A DNA stretch of 64,000 nt, taken from Heracleum sosnowskyi (lineage: Eukaryota; Streptophyta; Magnoliopsida; Apiales; Apiaceae). Both the position numbers and the translations under genes were made by a program. The notes under the pieces were generated by a model. It was not told the DNA's origin. It was given only the letters and a program-made list of their open reading frames with translations, and did no database searches. The stretch lies in NCBI GenBank assembly GCA_030848705.1, contig CM061238.1, positions 26,256,655 through 26,320,654 on the forward strand, in the 5' to 3' direction. Positions 22,701 through 34,438 of this stretch are shown here, in pieces; positions within the stretch are counted from its first letter, which is position 1, and the number at the start of each line of letters is the position of its first letter.

Positions 22701-23542
22701 CTCTTCTTTTGTTTCACCGTCTTTCTTTCAGGATCCACATTCAACTTATGAGTTATCACTTGGGGTTCAATCCCTGGCATGTCAGCCGCTGTCCAGGCAA
22801 AAACATTATTGTTTTCTTGAAGAAAAGATATGAGCTTGCTTTTCAATGGCTCAGGCAGTAGTGCTCCTACATACGTCACCTTCTCTGGTTCACCCGGAAC
22901 TAAGGGAATTGGGACCAAGTCCTCGGCTGGTTTCCCTCTTCTGTCCTCACTGTCACTTATATTCATGTCTTCAATGGGGAGAACCTGCCCCCCGATTCCA
23001 TCAGGCCTTAACGCGGCTACATAACAACTTCTAGCCATCTTTTGGTCTCCCTGTTCTTCACCAATCCCATTCCTTGTTGGGAATTTGATTTTCAGATGAT
23101 AAGATGAGGCAACGGCCTTAAACGCATGAAGACCAGTCCTTCCTAGGATTGCATTGTAGGTCGAATTTGCCTTTATAACTATGAAATTCAACATCTGAGT
23201 AGACGTATTCGACCCTTTCCCCATTGTCATTGGGAGTTGGATGGTGCCTTCCACCTTTGATTCCACTCCATTGAACCGACAAAACTGATTTTGGTTCCGT
23301 TTGGACAAATCAGCCCTCATTGGCTTTGGCCATTTGAGATCTTCTTCCTTGGCTATCTCCATCAGAATTTGACTCCTGGGAGTATTCAATCTTGCATATT
23401 CTGTAAACTTTGGCCCAAAAATTACCTTTCTTAGGTGGAGAATCAGAGTCCTTTGATGTTCGGGGGAACTTTTCCTTAACGTCGTACTCCTGAGTTTCTT
23501 TTCTTTTCTTTGAGTTTCCACTACCGCCAGTAGTGGGTTCAT
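19743..23542 (-). pseudogene. pol: Broken pol of element C (RT, two RNase H, integrase)
   Basis: Segments in order: a protease remnant lacking the usual DTGSS active-site region; RT with MCVDFTDLN and YVDD near 22255; stop TAG at 22151-22153; continued frame to 21854; a small deletion with frame change near 21850; the first RNase H (about 21800-21560); a second RNase H with YFDGASKTKSSGAG and NNEAEYEAL (about 21450-21110); TAG at 21111-21113; TAA at 20805-20807; and integrase from 20804 with CERCQ, MDILGPF, TDNGTQF and NGQAEVANR, ending at 19743. The double RNase H is diagnostic of Tat elements. It cannot make a full polyprotein. Confidence 0.9.
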
Positions 23543-24854
23543 ACTTTCTCATGCTTTCTTCAGCCTTGATATACTTTCCGGCTCTATCTTGGAGCTTCAG
23601 CATGCTCTCGGAGGGATGTTTAGCTAACGACCGTTTGAAGTGGTCATCAGTGGTTCCTTGTTGCAGGGCTATCATAGCCACTCTGTCCTCTAAGTCCGGG
23701 ACTTTTAAAGCCTCTCGAGTGAATCGATTAATGTAGTCCCTTAGGGCCTCATTCTGCCCTTGCCGGATTGCCATGAGTGATGCAGAACTTTTCTCATGCA
23801 CCCTTCCACTAATGAACTGATTGATGAAAGCCTTGCTTAGTTCCTTGAATGACCCAATAGAGTTGGGAGGTAGACGGCTATACCAACGTTGGGCCATGCC
23901 TGCCAAGGTTTGTGGAAACGCCCTACACTTGACCGCATCGTTGGTTGGCTTCAACAGCAGTGCATTGGAGAAGGTCCTTACATGATTTGCGGGATCTCCC
24001 GTTCCATCATAGGCTTTAATAGAAGGCATCTTAAATTTTCTGGATATTGCCGTTTTCATGATGTCTTGAGTAAACGGTGGTGTAGGATCATCAGGATCTC
24101 CTAGGGGCAACAGAACACTAGGATCACCCCTTTGGGCTTCGGCCCTCTTGGTCATTCTTGCCGGTGGATCCAAGTTGATTATCGGGATCCCTTCAGTCGT
24201 TCGAGCCCGAGATTGGGCGGCATCTTCTTCAGCAAGGAGTTTTTTGAGCCTTGCAGTCTCTGCCTCATGCGCTGCAAGTTTCTCCCTAGTAGTTTGGGGT
24301 TGTTCCCGATTGGTTTGGGAAGAACGTCTTCTTCTTGGGGCAACGTCCCTCTCATCTCCTATTGAGTAATTCTCGTCCTCGGTATAGGGACCTGAGAAGT
24401 CTTGAATCAAAGGGGTTCGTCTTATTTGGGGTCCCAGACCTTGAACATAAGGGGGCACGTATGCCTCATGGTAAATCGGATTAGCTCCACTACCACCAGT
24501 TGGGGGCCGAGGGGGCATGCCATAGCCTGGCATCCCCAAAGTCTGATTCGCGTATTGAGGGAGATCAGTAGTATGGAGTTGAAGGCTCCTCGGGGCATTC
24601 ATGAGCAGCGGGGAGGTTGTGATCGGTTGCTGGTGAACGGTCTCTTGTGGATTAGATCCATGAATGACCATCTGCAGGGGATTCGTCCCTTCAACCGAAG
24701 TCGGGACTTCCGGTCCTTGAGTATTGGTGGGGATATTCGCCCCTTCGATGCTAGTAGTTGGCGGTGGTTGATCTCCGTGAGTATCAGCCTCAGAGGTGAC
24801 AGGGCGATCCTCAGGAGTTTGAGTATCTCGAGCTGTTCTTCGCGTGTTTGTCAT
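23310..24854 (-). CDS. gag: gag of element C
   Basis: 514 residues, open from the ATG at 24854, 13 bp after the PBS. The N-terminal third is Pro/Thr-rich and disordered. A central gag domain lies at about 265-400 (DGTGDPANHVRTFSNALL, RAFPQTLAGMAQRWYSRLP). The C-terminus is basic, with no zinc knuckle seen. It overlaps the pol remnant frame (from 23542) in a different frame. The overlap and the missing protease core suggest that the original gag-protease junction was deleted. Confidence 0.85.
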   Translation of the reverse strand: MTNTRRTARDTQTPEDRPVTSEADTHGDQPPPTTSIEGANIPTNTQGPEVPTSVEGTNPLQMVIHGSNPQETVHQQPITTSPLLMNAPRSLQLHTTDLPQYANQTLGMPGYGMPPRPPTGGSGANPIYHEAYVPPYVQGLGPQIRRTPLIQDFSGPYTEDENYSIGDERDVAPRRRRSSQTNREQPQTTREKLAAHEAETARLKKLLAEEDAAQSRARTTEGIPIINLDPPARMTKRAEAQRGDPSVLLPLGDPDDPTPPFTQDIMKTAISRKFKMPSIKAYDGTGDPANHVRTFSNALLLKPTNDAVKCRAFPQTLAGMAQRWYSRLPPNSIGSFKELSKAFINQFISGRVHEKSSASLMAIRQGQNEALRDYINRFTREALKVPDLEDRVAMIALQQGTTDDHFKRSLAKHPSESMLKLQDRAGKYIKAEESMRKYEPTTGGSGNSKKRKETQEYDVKEKFPRTSKDSDSPPKKGNFWAKVYRICKIEYSQESNSDGDSQGRRSQMAKANEG

Positions 24855-24867
24855 GGTTGATGTTGTC

Positions 24868-24885
24868 TTCCCACAAACGGCGCCA
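24868..24885 (-). other. Primer binding site of element C
   Basis: On the element strand TGGCGCCGTTTGTGGGAA begins two bases after the LTR end. It is a common PBS form of plant Ty3/gypsy elements. I do not assign the tRNA. Confidence 0.7.
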
Positions 24886-24887
24886 AA

Positions 24888-25392
24888 TGTTATGGATTAA
24901 AAAACGTACTTGTATATTAATTGCTAGGATTAATGAGCTTTCGAGCTTTAATGGTTGCACTCGTGTTTCCAGACTAAATTGGTCCTCACAATATGCCTAC
25001 GTATCTCAATTAATGTTGAGAATCAAGCCAAAGACGTAGTTCTGATTGTAGGATCAGGGACCTTATATAGGTGTCTGGAGCCTAGTATTTATGGTATGTT
25101 TAGGAGTCTTAGCGATTAAGTCTCCTTTTTGATATTGGATAAACATCGTATTTCTTGCTGGAGAAGTCTTTTCCTTGTTGATCAAGGTTATGACTCATTA
25201 ATTGCCTTTAATTGGGATTCCAGATCCTTCTTTGATAAGATTTCCATAATTTGGGCTCTTTTAATGAGCTGTATATTTTCCCTATTCATTAATTACGAAA
25301 TTAATGAATAATTAGGGATGTGGGCATTAAATATTGAGCCTTTTCATTGGACCGTCAATTATATTTCTATAATTACTTTTCTGACCATATCA
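24888..25392 (-). repeat. 5' LTR of element C (about 505 bp)
   Basis: Starts TGTTATGG beside the PBS. I place the other end at ATATCA, 25392, because AT-rich Helitron-like sequence begins there; the partner LTR is not visible, so this end is provisional. On the element strand CTATATAAGG lies at about 25067-25058, a good TATA box. Confidence 0.65.
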
Positions 25393-25686
25393 GGTGTAAA
25401 AGGTAATTGGTTATAAATAGGTAATATTATTATTTAATAATATTTTTTATAAATAAGTAAGGGTGATTAAATAAAAACATGAAGTACAATTAAGTAAGGG
25501 CAATTAAGTAAAATCACAACATACCAAAAAATATTTAGTATTATATCCAATGGATCTCATTAATTTAATTTAAAAGATTTAACGGTTAAAGATTGGATGA
25601 CCAAACTACGGAGGACCAGACTACAAACCGACTACAAACCGACTACAAAAACCTTTAATGTTTCGTCTTTAATATAATAGTATAGA
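25393..25686 (-). mobile_element. 5' terminal part of a minus-strand Helitron
   Basis: Read on the minus strand from 25686: TCTATACTATTATATTAAAG preceded by A. This matches the canonical 5' end of many plant Helitrons (5' TC at A|T). A repeated ACTACAAACCG unit follows. The body was cut by insertion of element C at 25392, so the 3' hairpin and CTRR end are not in the window. Confidence 0.6.
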
Positions 25687-26223
25687 TAGGCACAGGTCAT
25701 CAAAAAAGATTAAAAAACTAAAAAAATTAATGGGAACAGAAAATATTAAATAAAGAATTAAAATCAATCAATATATTAAATTATAAAATAAGAAACTTAA
25801 ATATTAATTGGAACATAGAAAAAATAAATAAAAAATACAAATGGGCTGAGGAAGATAAATGGGGCATTATTAATATTATTTATGAAAATAATATTTATAA
25901 TAAGGACAAATAGAAAAGCTAAAATGTTTTAATTAAAAAAAAAAGTAATTGTCTATGATATTTTTTAAAGTGATTTAATTATACTAATTGTATTTTTTTT
26001 AAATACGTTGGCATGTTAAAATATGTAAGTTTTTCTAAATAATTTAAAACATTAAAATAGGTTTTAAAATAAATAAGTAAGGGTTGCACCTGATATTTTT
26101 GGAAAAGAGATTTTATTGAGAACAAATATAAAACCTAATAAGCACGGACCATCAAAGGAGATTAAAAAATGGCAAACTAAAATATTAATGGGAACGAAAT
26201 GTATTAAATACAGAATAAAAATC
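25687..26223. repeat. AT-rich background repeats left of element B
   Basis: No gene. The start (about 25690-25765) is repeated at about 26145-26223, giving a period near 455 bp. The block AAATAAGTAAGGGTTGCAC near 26065 recurs at about 53010 and 53220. It serves as the reference for the uninterrupted target of the large Helitron. AAATC at 26219-26223 is the target duplication of B. Confidence 0.7.
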
Positions 26224-27222
26224 TGTTAGGAATATGTTGTTCTTGATGATAATTATAAAAACACTTAGTAGATTTTGTATTAAGTCATTTTGTAACTGTC
26301 AACGGAATGGCATGCTTTGCAGCGTTTCGTTGACAGGAAGCTCATCAACGAAATGAGTGATGTAGCAATTGCACTGTACAATACTTCACAGTTTGATATG
26401 CATTTTGTTATATGTATTAGATAGGTTTTCTAAGTCATGTTGACTTAGTACTAGATAGGCAAAATAGGCTGGTGAATTGTAAATATATTAAGCCATGTAA
26501 TTTTGCCTAAGTGAAGACATGTCAACGGAATGAAGATTACTCTATAAACGAAACGAGGAATACACCATCAACGGAATGAAGAATAAAGCTATCAACGAAA
26601 CACATTTCCCTGCTATCAACGAATCATTATTGCTTTTATGAATAGTTGACAAAGTGATAGTGACAGTTTTCTGACAGATCAAAATTGAGATTTGGAAGTG
26701 TACTTTGCATTGGAAGCCATCAAAATGGACATAGGGAATAAGGAAACATTCCAATTTCCAATCTGGTTTTTGAGTGGGATCACTATAAGACTGAAGACAA
26801 AAGACAAAGATCTCCAAGGACCATTGGACAAAAGGGATGAAAAGCAAGCTACTGGCGGTTACCTTTAGTGTACTTTAGAGTAGCCAAAAATAGCATTGTA
26901 AACTTGGGAATATATATAACCAAGTGTAGCAGTTAAAATAAGAGTGAGAGAAGAAAAACAAGTAGATTGTATTAGCTATCTTTGAGAGCATACTTCTCTA
27001 CATTCTTGTAACTGAGCAGCTGTGTACATTTTGTATCATAGATTATTTCCGCAATAAAAACACTTCAGTTGGGTCATCAAACAATCCAACTGAAATTATT
27101 TAAGTGCTTGTGTTTTTATTTTATAAGTTCAGTTTTATTTCGAAAGTTGTTTTAAGTTTAAAATATCTAGAATTGTATTCAACCCCCCTTCTACAATTCT
27201 GTTTGGTCATTTGGGATTAACA
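26224..27222 (+). repeat. 5' LTR of element B (999 bp)
   Basis: TGTTAGGAATATG to GGGATTAACA. U3 has eight or so CAACGRAA or inverted TTCGTTGA motifs (26298-26350 and 26521-26624). A TATA box ATATATATAAC lies at about 26909-26920 and AATAAAA near 27053. Confidence 0.95.
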
Positions 27223-27224
27223 AT

Positions 27225-27236
27225 TGGTATCAGAGC
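27225..27236 (+). other. Primer binding site of element B
   Basis: TGGTATCAGAGC is complementary to the 3' end of initiator tRNA-Met, the usual primer of plant copia elements. It lies two bases after the LTR. Confidence 0.92.
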
Positions 27237-27285
27237 AAGCTTCTAACTTACAAGAAGTTTAAAGATCAAGACCAAAACAGTAACC

Positions 27286-28080
27286 ATGGTGAAAAAGGAT
27301 GCAGGAGTAAAGATACCAGTTCTTGATAAGGACAATTACTTTCACTGGAAAGTAAAGATGCATTTACATCTCATGTCTATGGATGAGAGGTATGTAGACT
27401 GTATTGAGAAAGGTCCACACGTTCCCATGAAGTTTGCATCTAGAGTTGGACTGCCAGATGATGCTCCTGATGTAGAAATTCCAAAACCTGTCTCAGAATG
27501 GACTATTGAAGATGTTGCAGAAATCCATAAAGATAAAAGAACCATGAACATTCTGTTTAATGGTTTGGAGCAAGAGATGTTTGACAATGTCATTAACTGT
27601 ACAACCTCTAAAGAAGTATGGGATACTGTTAGAACACTCTGTGAAGGAACTGAGCAAGTTAGGGAAAACAAAATGCAACTCCTTATACAACAATATGAGC
27701 ATTTTCATTTTAAAGCTGGTGAAACCCTAAATGACACGTTTAGTAGGTTTCAAAAGCTTTTGAATGGATTAAAGTTGTATGGGAGGATCTATCAAACCAA
27801 GGATTCAAACCTTAAATTTCTTAGAGCTCTTCCAAAAGAATGGAAGCCTATGACTGTTTCTCTCAGAAACATTCAAGAGTACAAAGACTACACTCTTGAA
27901 AGGCTTTATGGAACATTAAAGACATATGAGTTGGAAATGGAGCAAGATGAAGAAATTGAAAAGGTACAGAAGAAAGGTGGATCTATTGCATTGATTGCAT
28001 CTGTGAACCAACTGGAAGATGACAATGAAGAAGCTACAAAAGCCACAACTAGTCGAGCTAGTTGTAGGAGGTGTATGTAA
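27286..28080 (+). CDS. gag: gag of element B, C-terminally truncated
   Basis: 264 codons from ATG 27286. It has the copia gag (UBN2-type) fold pattern: LDKDNYFHWKVKMHLHL near 13-29, TSKEVWDTVRTLCEGTEQVR near 106-125 and LRALPKEWKPM near 183-193. Normal family members continue into a CCHC zinc knuckle and then protease; here the sequence breaks off at TSRAS and jumps into RT coding sequence in another frame. Capsid assembly may be retained, but the RNA-binding knuckle is absent. Residues after about 258 are out-of-frame additions. Confidence 0.85.
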   Translation: MVKKDAGVKIPVLDKDNYFHWKVKMHLHLMSMDERYVDCIEKGPHVPMKFASRVGLPDDAPDVEIPKPVSEWTIEDVAEIHKDKRTMNILFNGLEQEMFDNVINCTTSKEVWDTVRTLCEGTEQVRENKMQLLIQQYEHFHFKAGETLNDTFSRFQKLLNGLKLYGRIYQTKDSNLKFLRALPKEWKPMTVSLRNIQEYKDYTLERLYGTLKTYELEMEQDEEIEKVQKKGGSIALIASVNQLEDDNEEATKATTSRASCRRCM

Positions 28081-29228
28081 GTCAACCTCCTGGTTTTGAA
28101 GATGATGATTTTCCAGAATATGTGTACTTCCTCCTCAAAGCACTCTATGGTTTGAAACAAGCACCTAGAGCCTGGTATGACACACTTTCACAGTTCCTCC
28201 TTGAGAATCACTTCACTAGAGGTACTGTAGATAAAACTCTTTTTCACAGGGTTGTGAATGGCTCTACTATACTTGTTCAAATATATGTAGATGACATAAT
28301 CTTTGGGTCTACAGATGTAAAACTTTGTCAAAAGTTTTCCAAGCTTATGCAGAGTAAATATGAAATGAGCATGATGGGAGAATTAACTTACTTTCTTGGT
28401 CTCCAAGTGAAGCAAGTTAATGAAGGCATTTTCATTAGTCAAACAAAATATATTCATTATTTGTTAATGAAATTTAACTTAATGGAATGCTCTCCTGCCA
28501 AAACTCCCATGCCTACTGCCACCAAACTTGAATTGAATACTAAGGAAAAATCTGTGGACATTTCAAGTTACAGAGGCATGGTAGGCTCACTTTTATATTT
28601 AACAGCTAGTAGACCTGATATTATGTTTTCTACATGTCTATGTGCTAGATTTCAGGCTGATCCTAGGGAATCCCATTTAGTTGCTATTAAAAGAATTTTC
28701 AGATATCTCAAAGGAACACCAAACCTTGGCATTTGGTATCCTAGAGAATCTGGCTTTGAACTAATTGGTTATTCAGATGCAGATTATGCAGGATGTAAAA
28801 TTGACAGGAAAAGCACAACTGGCACCTGTCAATTCCTAGGAAACAAGCTTGTGTCATGGTTCAGCAAGAAACAAAACTCAGTTTCTACCTCCACAGCTGA
28901 GGCTGAGTATATTGTAGCTGGAAGTTGTTGTGCACAGATTTTATGGATGAAAAATCAACTACTTGATTATGGATTAAGAGTTGAGAAAATTCCTATCTTC
29001 TGTGACAACACTAGTGCCATTGCCATTACTGAGAATCCAGTACAACATTCAAGGACCAAGCACATTGACATCAAGTACCATTTCATTAGAGAACATGTTA
29101 TGAATGGTACTATGGAGTTACATTTTGTTCCAAGTGAACAACAACTTGCAGACATCTTTACCAAGCCACTTGATAAATCAACATTCTCAAGATTAGTAAG
29201 TGAGCTAGGTATGCTAAATTTCTCTTAA
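28060..29228 (+). pseudogene. pol: Truncated RT and RNase H of element B
   Basis: Enters in the middle of RT at YVSQPPGFED with no native start; the Met at 28071 is incidental. It contains YVDDIIFG (YVDD at residues 72-75 of the open segment), LTYFLGLQV, SASRPDIM-type sequence and the RNase H part (GYSDADYAG, STAEAEYI, DNTSAIAI, RTKHIDIKYHFIREH), ending at 29228. The deleted portion would hold protease, integrase and the N-terminal RT, so B cannot copy or integrate itself. The reading frame of this remnant is otherwise clean. Confidence 0.9.
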
Positions 29229-29764
29229 TTATTTCTGAGATATTTGCAAGTTACAATGTAGCCAGGAATTTTCTATGATTTTTCTGTGAATTAATTTTCT
29301 CAGGAAAAAGTGAAATTTTGTCTAAGTCAAAATTACTATGTCAACGAAATGCACCATTTCGTTGACAGTCTTAGCATTTTTCTGGGTGTTTCGTTGATAG
29401 CTCTTTTATATCAACGAAACGCAGCTTTATCAACGAAATAAACGGGACCTTAAACGCCCAATTCTGATTCGTTGATATAGCGCTTTTAATCTCAACCGTT
29501 AAAATTACACGTCCTTTACCACGATCTATGCATACACCCCTGTAAGTATAAATCATGGTAATATTTTAATTGTAACAGTTATATTTTTAAGCCAATCCAG
29601 TAATTTACATTTATTATTGGACTTAATTTTTGAGAATTTTTTGGGGAGTATTTAAGAAATTTTATTTTCTTTAATTCTTTTCTACCTGCTCTCAAAAATT
29701 GCAAAAGCTTTCTTACTCTTTCTCTCTCAAAGCAAATCACAGTTCAAGCTTTCTTTACTCAACA
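29229..29764 (+). promoter_or_regulatory. pol-ORF3 spacer of B with motif array and TATA-like box
   Basis: Six CAACGAAA or TTCGTTGA motifs at 29340-29476, matching the LTR motifs. Downstream are GTATTTAAG at 29648-29656 and a pyrimidine-rich leader (29680-29764) just before the ATG at 29765. This suggests an internal promoter for ORF3; it is an inference from layout. Confidence 0.5.
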
Positions 29765-32700
29765 ATGGCACCCATCGTGAAACTCATGTCTACTGGAGGG
29801 TTCATTTATGAAAAGAACAACTCCATCCCTTTTGTTGTCAAGGAAAGCCCGAACAACATCTTTTTCAAGATGATGGATTTCATGAAGAATTGCAAGCTAA
29901 GCTACGCAATGTTTCACTCTACACCACTCTACAATGAGATAATCGAGGAGATTTGGACCTCATGTGAGTACAGTGGGACAAATTGCACTTTGAAATTCAC
30001 CATTCAAGGTAATGAGTACATAATCAATTCTGATGTGTTGCAAGCATGCTTACACCTTCCTGAAAATAATTGCTCTGCTTTGCCCACATATACTGAAATG
30101 ATTAACATGCTAAATTCCATAAACTACTCTTTGCCTACTCATAATCTGGGTAAAATAATTAGGAAAGGTTTGGTTAGGGAATACAGTTATTTAGCTGATG
30201 CATTCATCAAGGTCTTTTCTGGTAAAATTAGTAATTTTGATGCATTAACTAATTCCATGTTGATTCTATTTACCATGCTCCTAACTGATAGATATTACAA
30301 CTTTAGCACCCAACTTATGTATGAAATTGGTGTTAAGTTGGGTGATAAGGCAAATAGGAAGAAAAATATCTATTATGCTAGATTTCTGATGATGTTGGCT
30401 AACCATGTTAGTCCAGCACCATTGGTTATCACTAACCCTGTTTCTAGGTTTGATAGCTTTGTGCAAGAAAAGAGAGTATTGACAAACATACTGATGCTGA
30501 ACCACAATGGTGATGTTCCAGTGGTGTATCTGCCAATAATTGAGGTAACTACTGCTATCCCTGCTAGTATAGCTGTTACTTCTACTGTTTTACCCAACCC
30601 TGTTGCTATGGAGTCTGTAGCTGTGACCCAACAGGCTCCTGTCCCAGCAACAAAACCAAAATCAAAGAAATCTTCCAAGCCAACCTCAGGTGCTTCTCAA
30701 AAGGCACCTGTTGTAAAATCCACTACACAACCAAAGGGGAGTGGTGTAGGTGCTGTGAGAGGTGAGGGAAGGGGTGAACATAAAAGAAACTCTGAGGATA
30801 AGGAAGGAGAGATGAGTGAGATCCAGCCAAGCCCCTTTGTGTCTTCCCAACAAGGCACAATGAGTATGTGGATTTAAACACAAGTCTAGTTGCATCCTCC
30901 CAAAAGGATGTAATTATTGAAACAAGCTCTCCTCCAAGAGCACACTCCAAGAGGGTAAGGGACACTTCAAGCCCACAGTCTACTATTTCCCAATACCAAA
31001 GGAGAGTGAAGCAAAAATCCCAGGTTTCACAGGGTGCACACACACTGGAAGCAACACTTCCAGTTTCTCAAATTCAGTTTGATGTAACCCCTATTATTAC
31101 TCTGGGGTTACAGTCCCACTCTCTAAATATAAATCTTGAACCAACTCCTCAAAATTCACCAACTCAATCATTAGATGTGGATATGATCCATTCATCTATC
31201 CCTGATTCTCCAACTCTTTTCTTGGAGAAGCCCCACTATGAAATTGGTGACCATCACTTGTTAAGTGATTTGTTGGGCCACCAATCATCCTTTTCTGAAG
31301 TTACAAGAGGATCTGTGGAACAATCTCTCAAATCAATCACCACAGATTCTACTGTAATTTCACTTTCTCAAAGTGCTTTCTTGACTTCATCAACGAAACA
31401 GTCTCTTTCGTTGACAAATGTTTCTCCATCAACGGTATCCATACCGTTGACAGTTCAAACTACCATACCGTTGATAGTTCATTATGCACCTCTTATTGAA
31501 AATCAAGTTGTTTCCACAACTAGTGCAGATGATCTAGTGGTAGTTGAAACACTTCTAGGATTGAGAGGGAGTGAAACTGAGAGGCTGGCTTGCAACCAGG
31601 CAGAAGGAGAGGCTGAGAGTGAGAGGCTGACTATTTCTTCCAGTCAAGCAAAAGGAGAGGCTGAGGGTACCACCTTAGTAGGTGAAGGTGAGGGTGTGAG
31701 AGGTGTGAGCCATGGGGAGCCCATGATGCAAGAAAATAGAGGAGAGAGAGAAGGGACTACATGAGCTATAAGGGAGGAAGCAGCCATTGCTAATGGTTAA
31801 TGGAGGTCCATGAGGGAGAAAGGGAACTTACTTTCCAAGAGCATTATCAACAAACTCTGGATAGTATTTCCCTGGATCCTGAGACCTTTACTCATCCTGT
31901 GCCAGCCTATCAAATTATGGCTCAACAGGGCAATGTGGAGGCAGAAAGGTCATTCCACTTAATTCATACAACTGCATCTATGCAAAGAGAAAAGGATGCA
32001 TTGACCAATTTGTCTCCAGGAGCTGCAGAAAGTGGTGAGTTTGATGTTTCTGATGATAATGACAGTCTTGGTGACAATCTACAGGTCGCCATCTCTTCAC
32101 AGACTAGGACTTCTGTGGTGCCTTCTACACCAAACTGGCTTTCTCAGGATATGCAAGGAAGATGCAACCTGGATGCTGCTATTACTAGGCAGTACAATGA
32201 GGCATATCTAGCTCATGAGTCTGCAAATGCCAGGGACAAGAAATTCTACAAGGCTATTATGGATTCACTGGAAGTCCAAAGGCTACAAATGTTGCAGACA
32301 AGGATTGAAGCTACAGAAATCAAGGACTCCATTAGCAATCTTAAGGATGCTACTGACAGGAGGCTAGATGAAAAGCTTCCTCTTCTCACTGTGTCCAAGA
32401 TGAACAGGTTTTTCTCTAAGGAACCTGAAGTGGCTACCTCCTTGAAGACTCTCTCTTCTAGAGTGGACAAGGTGGAAGCTACTTTATCTCAGATGCAAAA
32501 GGAACAGGAGAAGCAAACTCAACTTCTAACCCAGCTATTGGCAGCTCAGGGACTCCCTATCATCTCTCTTGATGATAACAAAAAGGGGGAGAAATCTAAG
32601 GAGCTTGACATTCAAATCACAAAGGTTATGGTCCCAGCCATTTCCTTACCAAAGGAGCCATTAGCAATGGGGGAGTCAGGAAAGAAGAAAATGGATGCAA

Positions 32701-34245
32701 TAGACCTGATTCAGGATGCTTCTATGCGGCTAAGACTTGCAGAACAGATCAAAGACCACTGGTCTAACATAGAAGCAAGAGTCAAGAAGATAGTTGAAAC
32801 TGCAAAGAATTCAAATTCATCAACGGATCAAGCTACTTCTACAACACCATCAACGAATGCCATGGTTTTAGTGTCAACGGAATGGGAGCCACAGACCAAT
32901 TCTTTCTATGAGGTAAAGCCCCTTCTACATGGAGTCACTCAAGGTCCAAGGAAGGAAAAAGGACAAACTTCATGCATTAGGGATGTGGAACAAGCTACAT
33001 TTCAAAGAAGCTTATCTCCCAAGTCCCCTGCTAAACCAAAGGGCAAAAACATAGCAAGGATTTTCTATCCTGCACCTTATCCAGATGAGCTCAAGCTTCT
33101 TGGACTACTTATCACAAAATGCAAGGAAAGCAATGATCCTGAGATAAGGAAGCAAAAGGCAATTGTCTACAGGAATGGACAAGAAATCTGTGTTTGGGCT
33201 GGTCACCCAAACTTTGCTAAAGCTAAGGCTAAAGAATCAGAAAGAGCAGCAATGCAAGCTCTTGCAGTTGCTCAATCTCTTGATGAAGAAGAAAGACAGC
33301 TAGAAGAAAAAGCAAGAGAGGAAATGAGTAGAAAAAAGAGCTTAAGGCAACCAAAGGCAAGAGCTAGGAGAAACATAGCCTTTGAAAATGATGACTCTCA
33401 GAGTATTGCAACAGACTCTTCTGTACCTATTGCACCTCCAACAATTCCTGATCCAGTTTCTGAGGTAAAGTTAGCCTGTGATCCTAAACATCCTGTCAAT
33501 TTCCATGAACAACCAATTGAGCCAAAGGGAGAGCCAATTGAGTTTGATGAGGCCAACTTTCCAAAATTCCTCTTTGAAATGGATCCAAAGAAGAAATCTA
33601 AGCAGAGGGCTGCCAAGGCTATGCCAATTCTTGTAAGGAGACCACAAGCTGAGAAACCCCCTACCAACCCAGAAGACTTTATCTACATTGCTGATATCAG
33701 GGAGGAGTCTGACCTACATATCAATCTTGATGACCTGGTTGAAGTGAGAGGAATAGCAGCTTCTTACAAACTACCAGAGAGATTGGTGTTTGTCTACAAG
33801 GGTGGGAGAGCACAGGTTTGGCCTCTACACAGGATTCTGGGAGAAGACTATCAGACACTGTTATCTGTGTTTAAATGTCTGAAGAAAGATTTTGGTTTCA
33901 CCAAAACAGCCAAGTCTGAGGTTGTCTCCAAAATTTGCCAAATCAAAGCTAGCTGGAACAAGCCTGGTGCACTTCCCAGAGTATTGAAGGTCCCTCAAAC
34001 AGAAAAGAAAATTCATCTCCAACCTTTTTGGATGATGGAATTCAGAGACAAGGACAACTATAGAAGATTCTTCAGAATAGAAGACCAACTGGAAAAAGGC
34101 ATCCAATGAAACTCTCAGATTAATGCAATCCAGGTTGGGGAATCAAGAAAAAGAAGAGAAGATTTTCTACAGAAGACTTCAAGCTCAGATTGAGGAGAAC
34201 AATGCAAGAAAAGGGAAGAAAACAAGACCACAGAGGCAAAGATGA
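29765..34245 (+). pseudogene. ORF3 (SIRE-type extra ORF) of element B, frame-broken
   Basis: ATG 29765 follows the CT-rich leader. Segments: 29765-30877, then 30868-31764 and 31800-34109 in successive other frames, with a further frameshift near 34097. Judged against B2, the native end is TGA at 34243-34245. The N-terminal domain has ECTL-type pattern IQGNEYIINSDVLQACLHLP; the middle is Ser/Thr-rich with poly-charged and coiled-coil-like segments (about 32200-32560); the C-terminus is the conserved domain shared with B2, D and E (ILGEDYQTLLSVFKCLKK). SIRE elements are known for an env-like ORF here, but no signal peptide or membrane anchor is evident. Family motifs occur inside the coding sequence at 31388-31480 and 32818-32882. 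Confidence 0.8.
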
Positions 34246-34438
34246 AAAATTTGCTCAGACTAGAGGAGCAACTCTGTGCACTTGTTTTGTAAGATTTTCT
34301 ACTTTGTATTTCAATTAAATTCAATGAAGCTTAATGCAATTTCTATTTTTATCATGTGTAATTTGACTGAGTGTTTTTGTTATCATCAAGGCTCTTGATT
34401 TATGGCTGTTATTCTATCAATCATAAATTGGGGGAGAT
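34246..34438 (+). other. 3' spacer and polypurine tract of B
   Basis: Short untranslated region ending in AAATTGGGGGAGAT (34425-34438), which abuts the 3' LTR. Confidence 0.85.

Larger units (their letters stand above)
12116..25392 (-). mobile_element. Element C: decayed Tat-lineage Ty3/gypsy element with antisense extra ORF
   Basis: In element orientation it has the 5' LTR (25392-24888), PBS, gag, broken pol with two RNase H domains, then a spliced ORF on the opposite strand with its own promoter. Dual RNase H and an additional antisense ORF between pol and the 3' LTR are known for the Tat lineage. The 3' LTR is not present between B2 and the array, so it should lie beyond the B2/A insertions. 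Several stops, frame changes and a protease deletion make this the oldest element on the left side. Confidence 0.82.
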
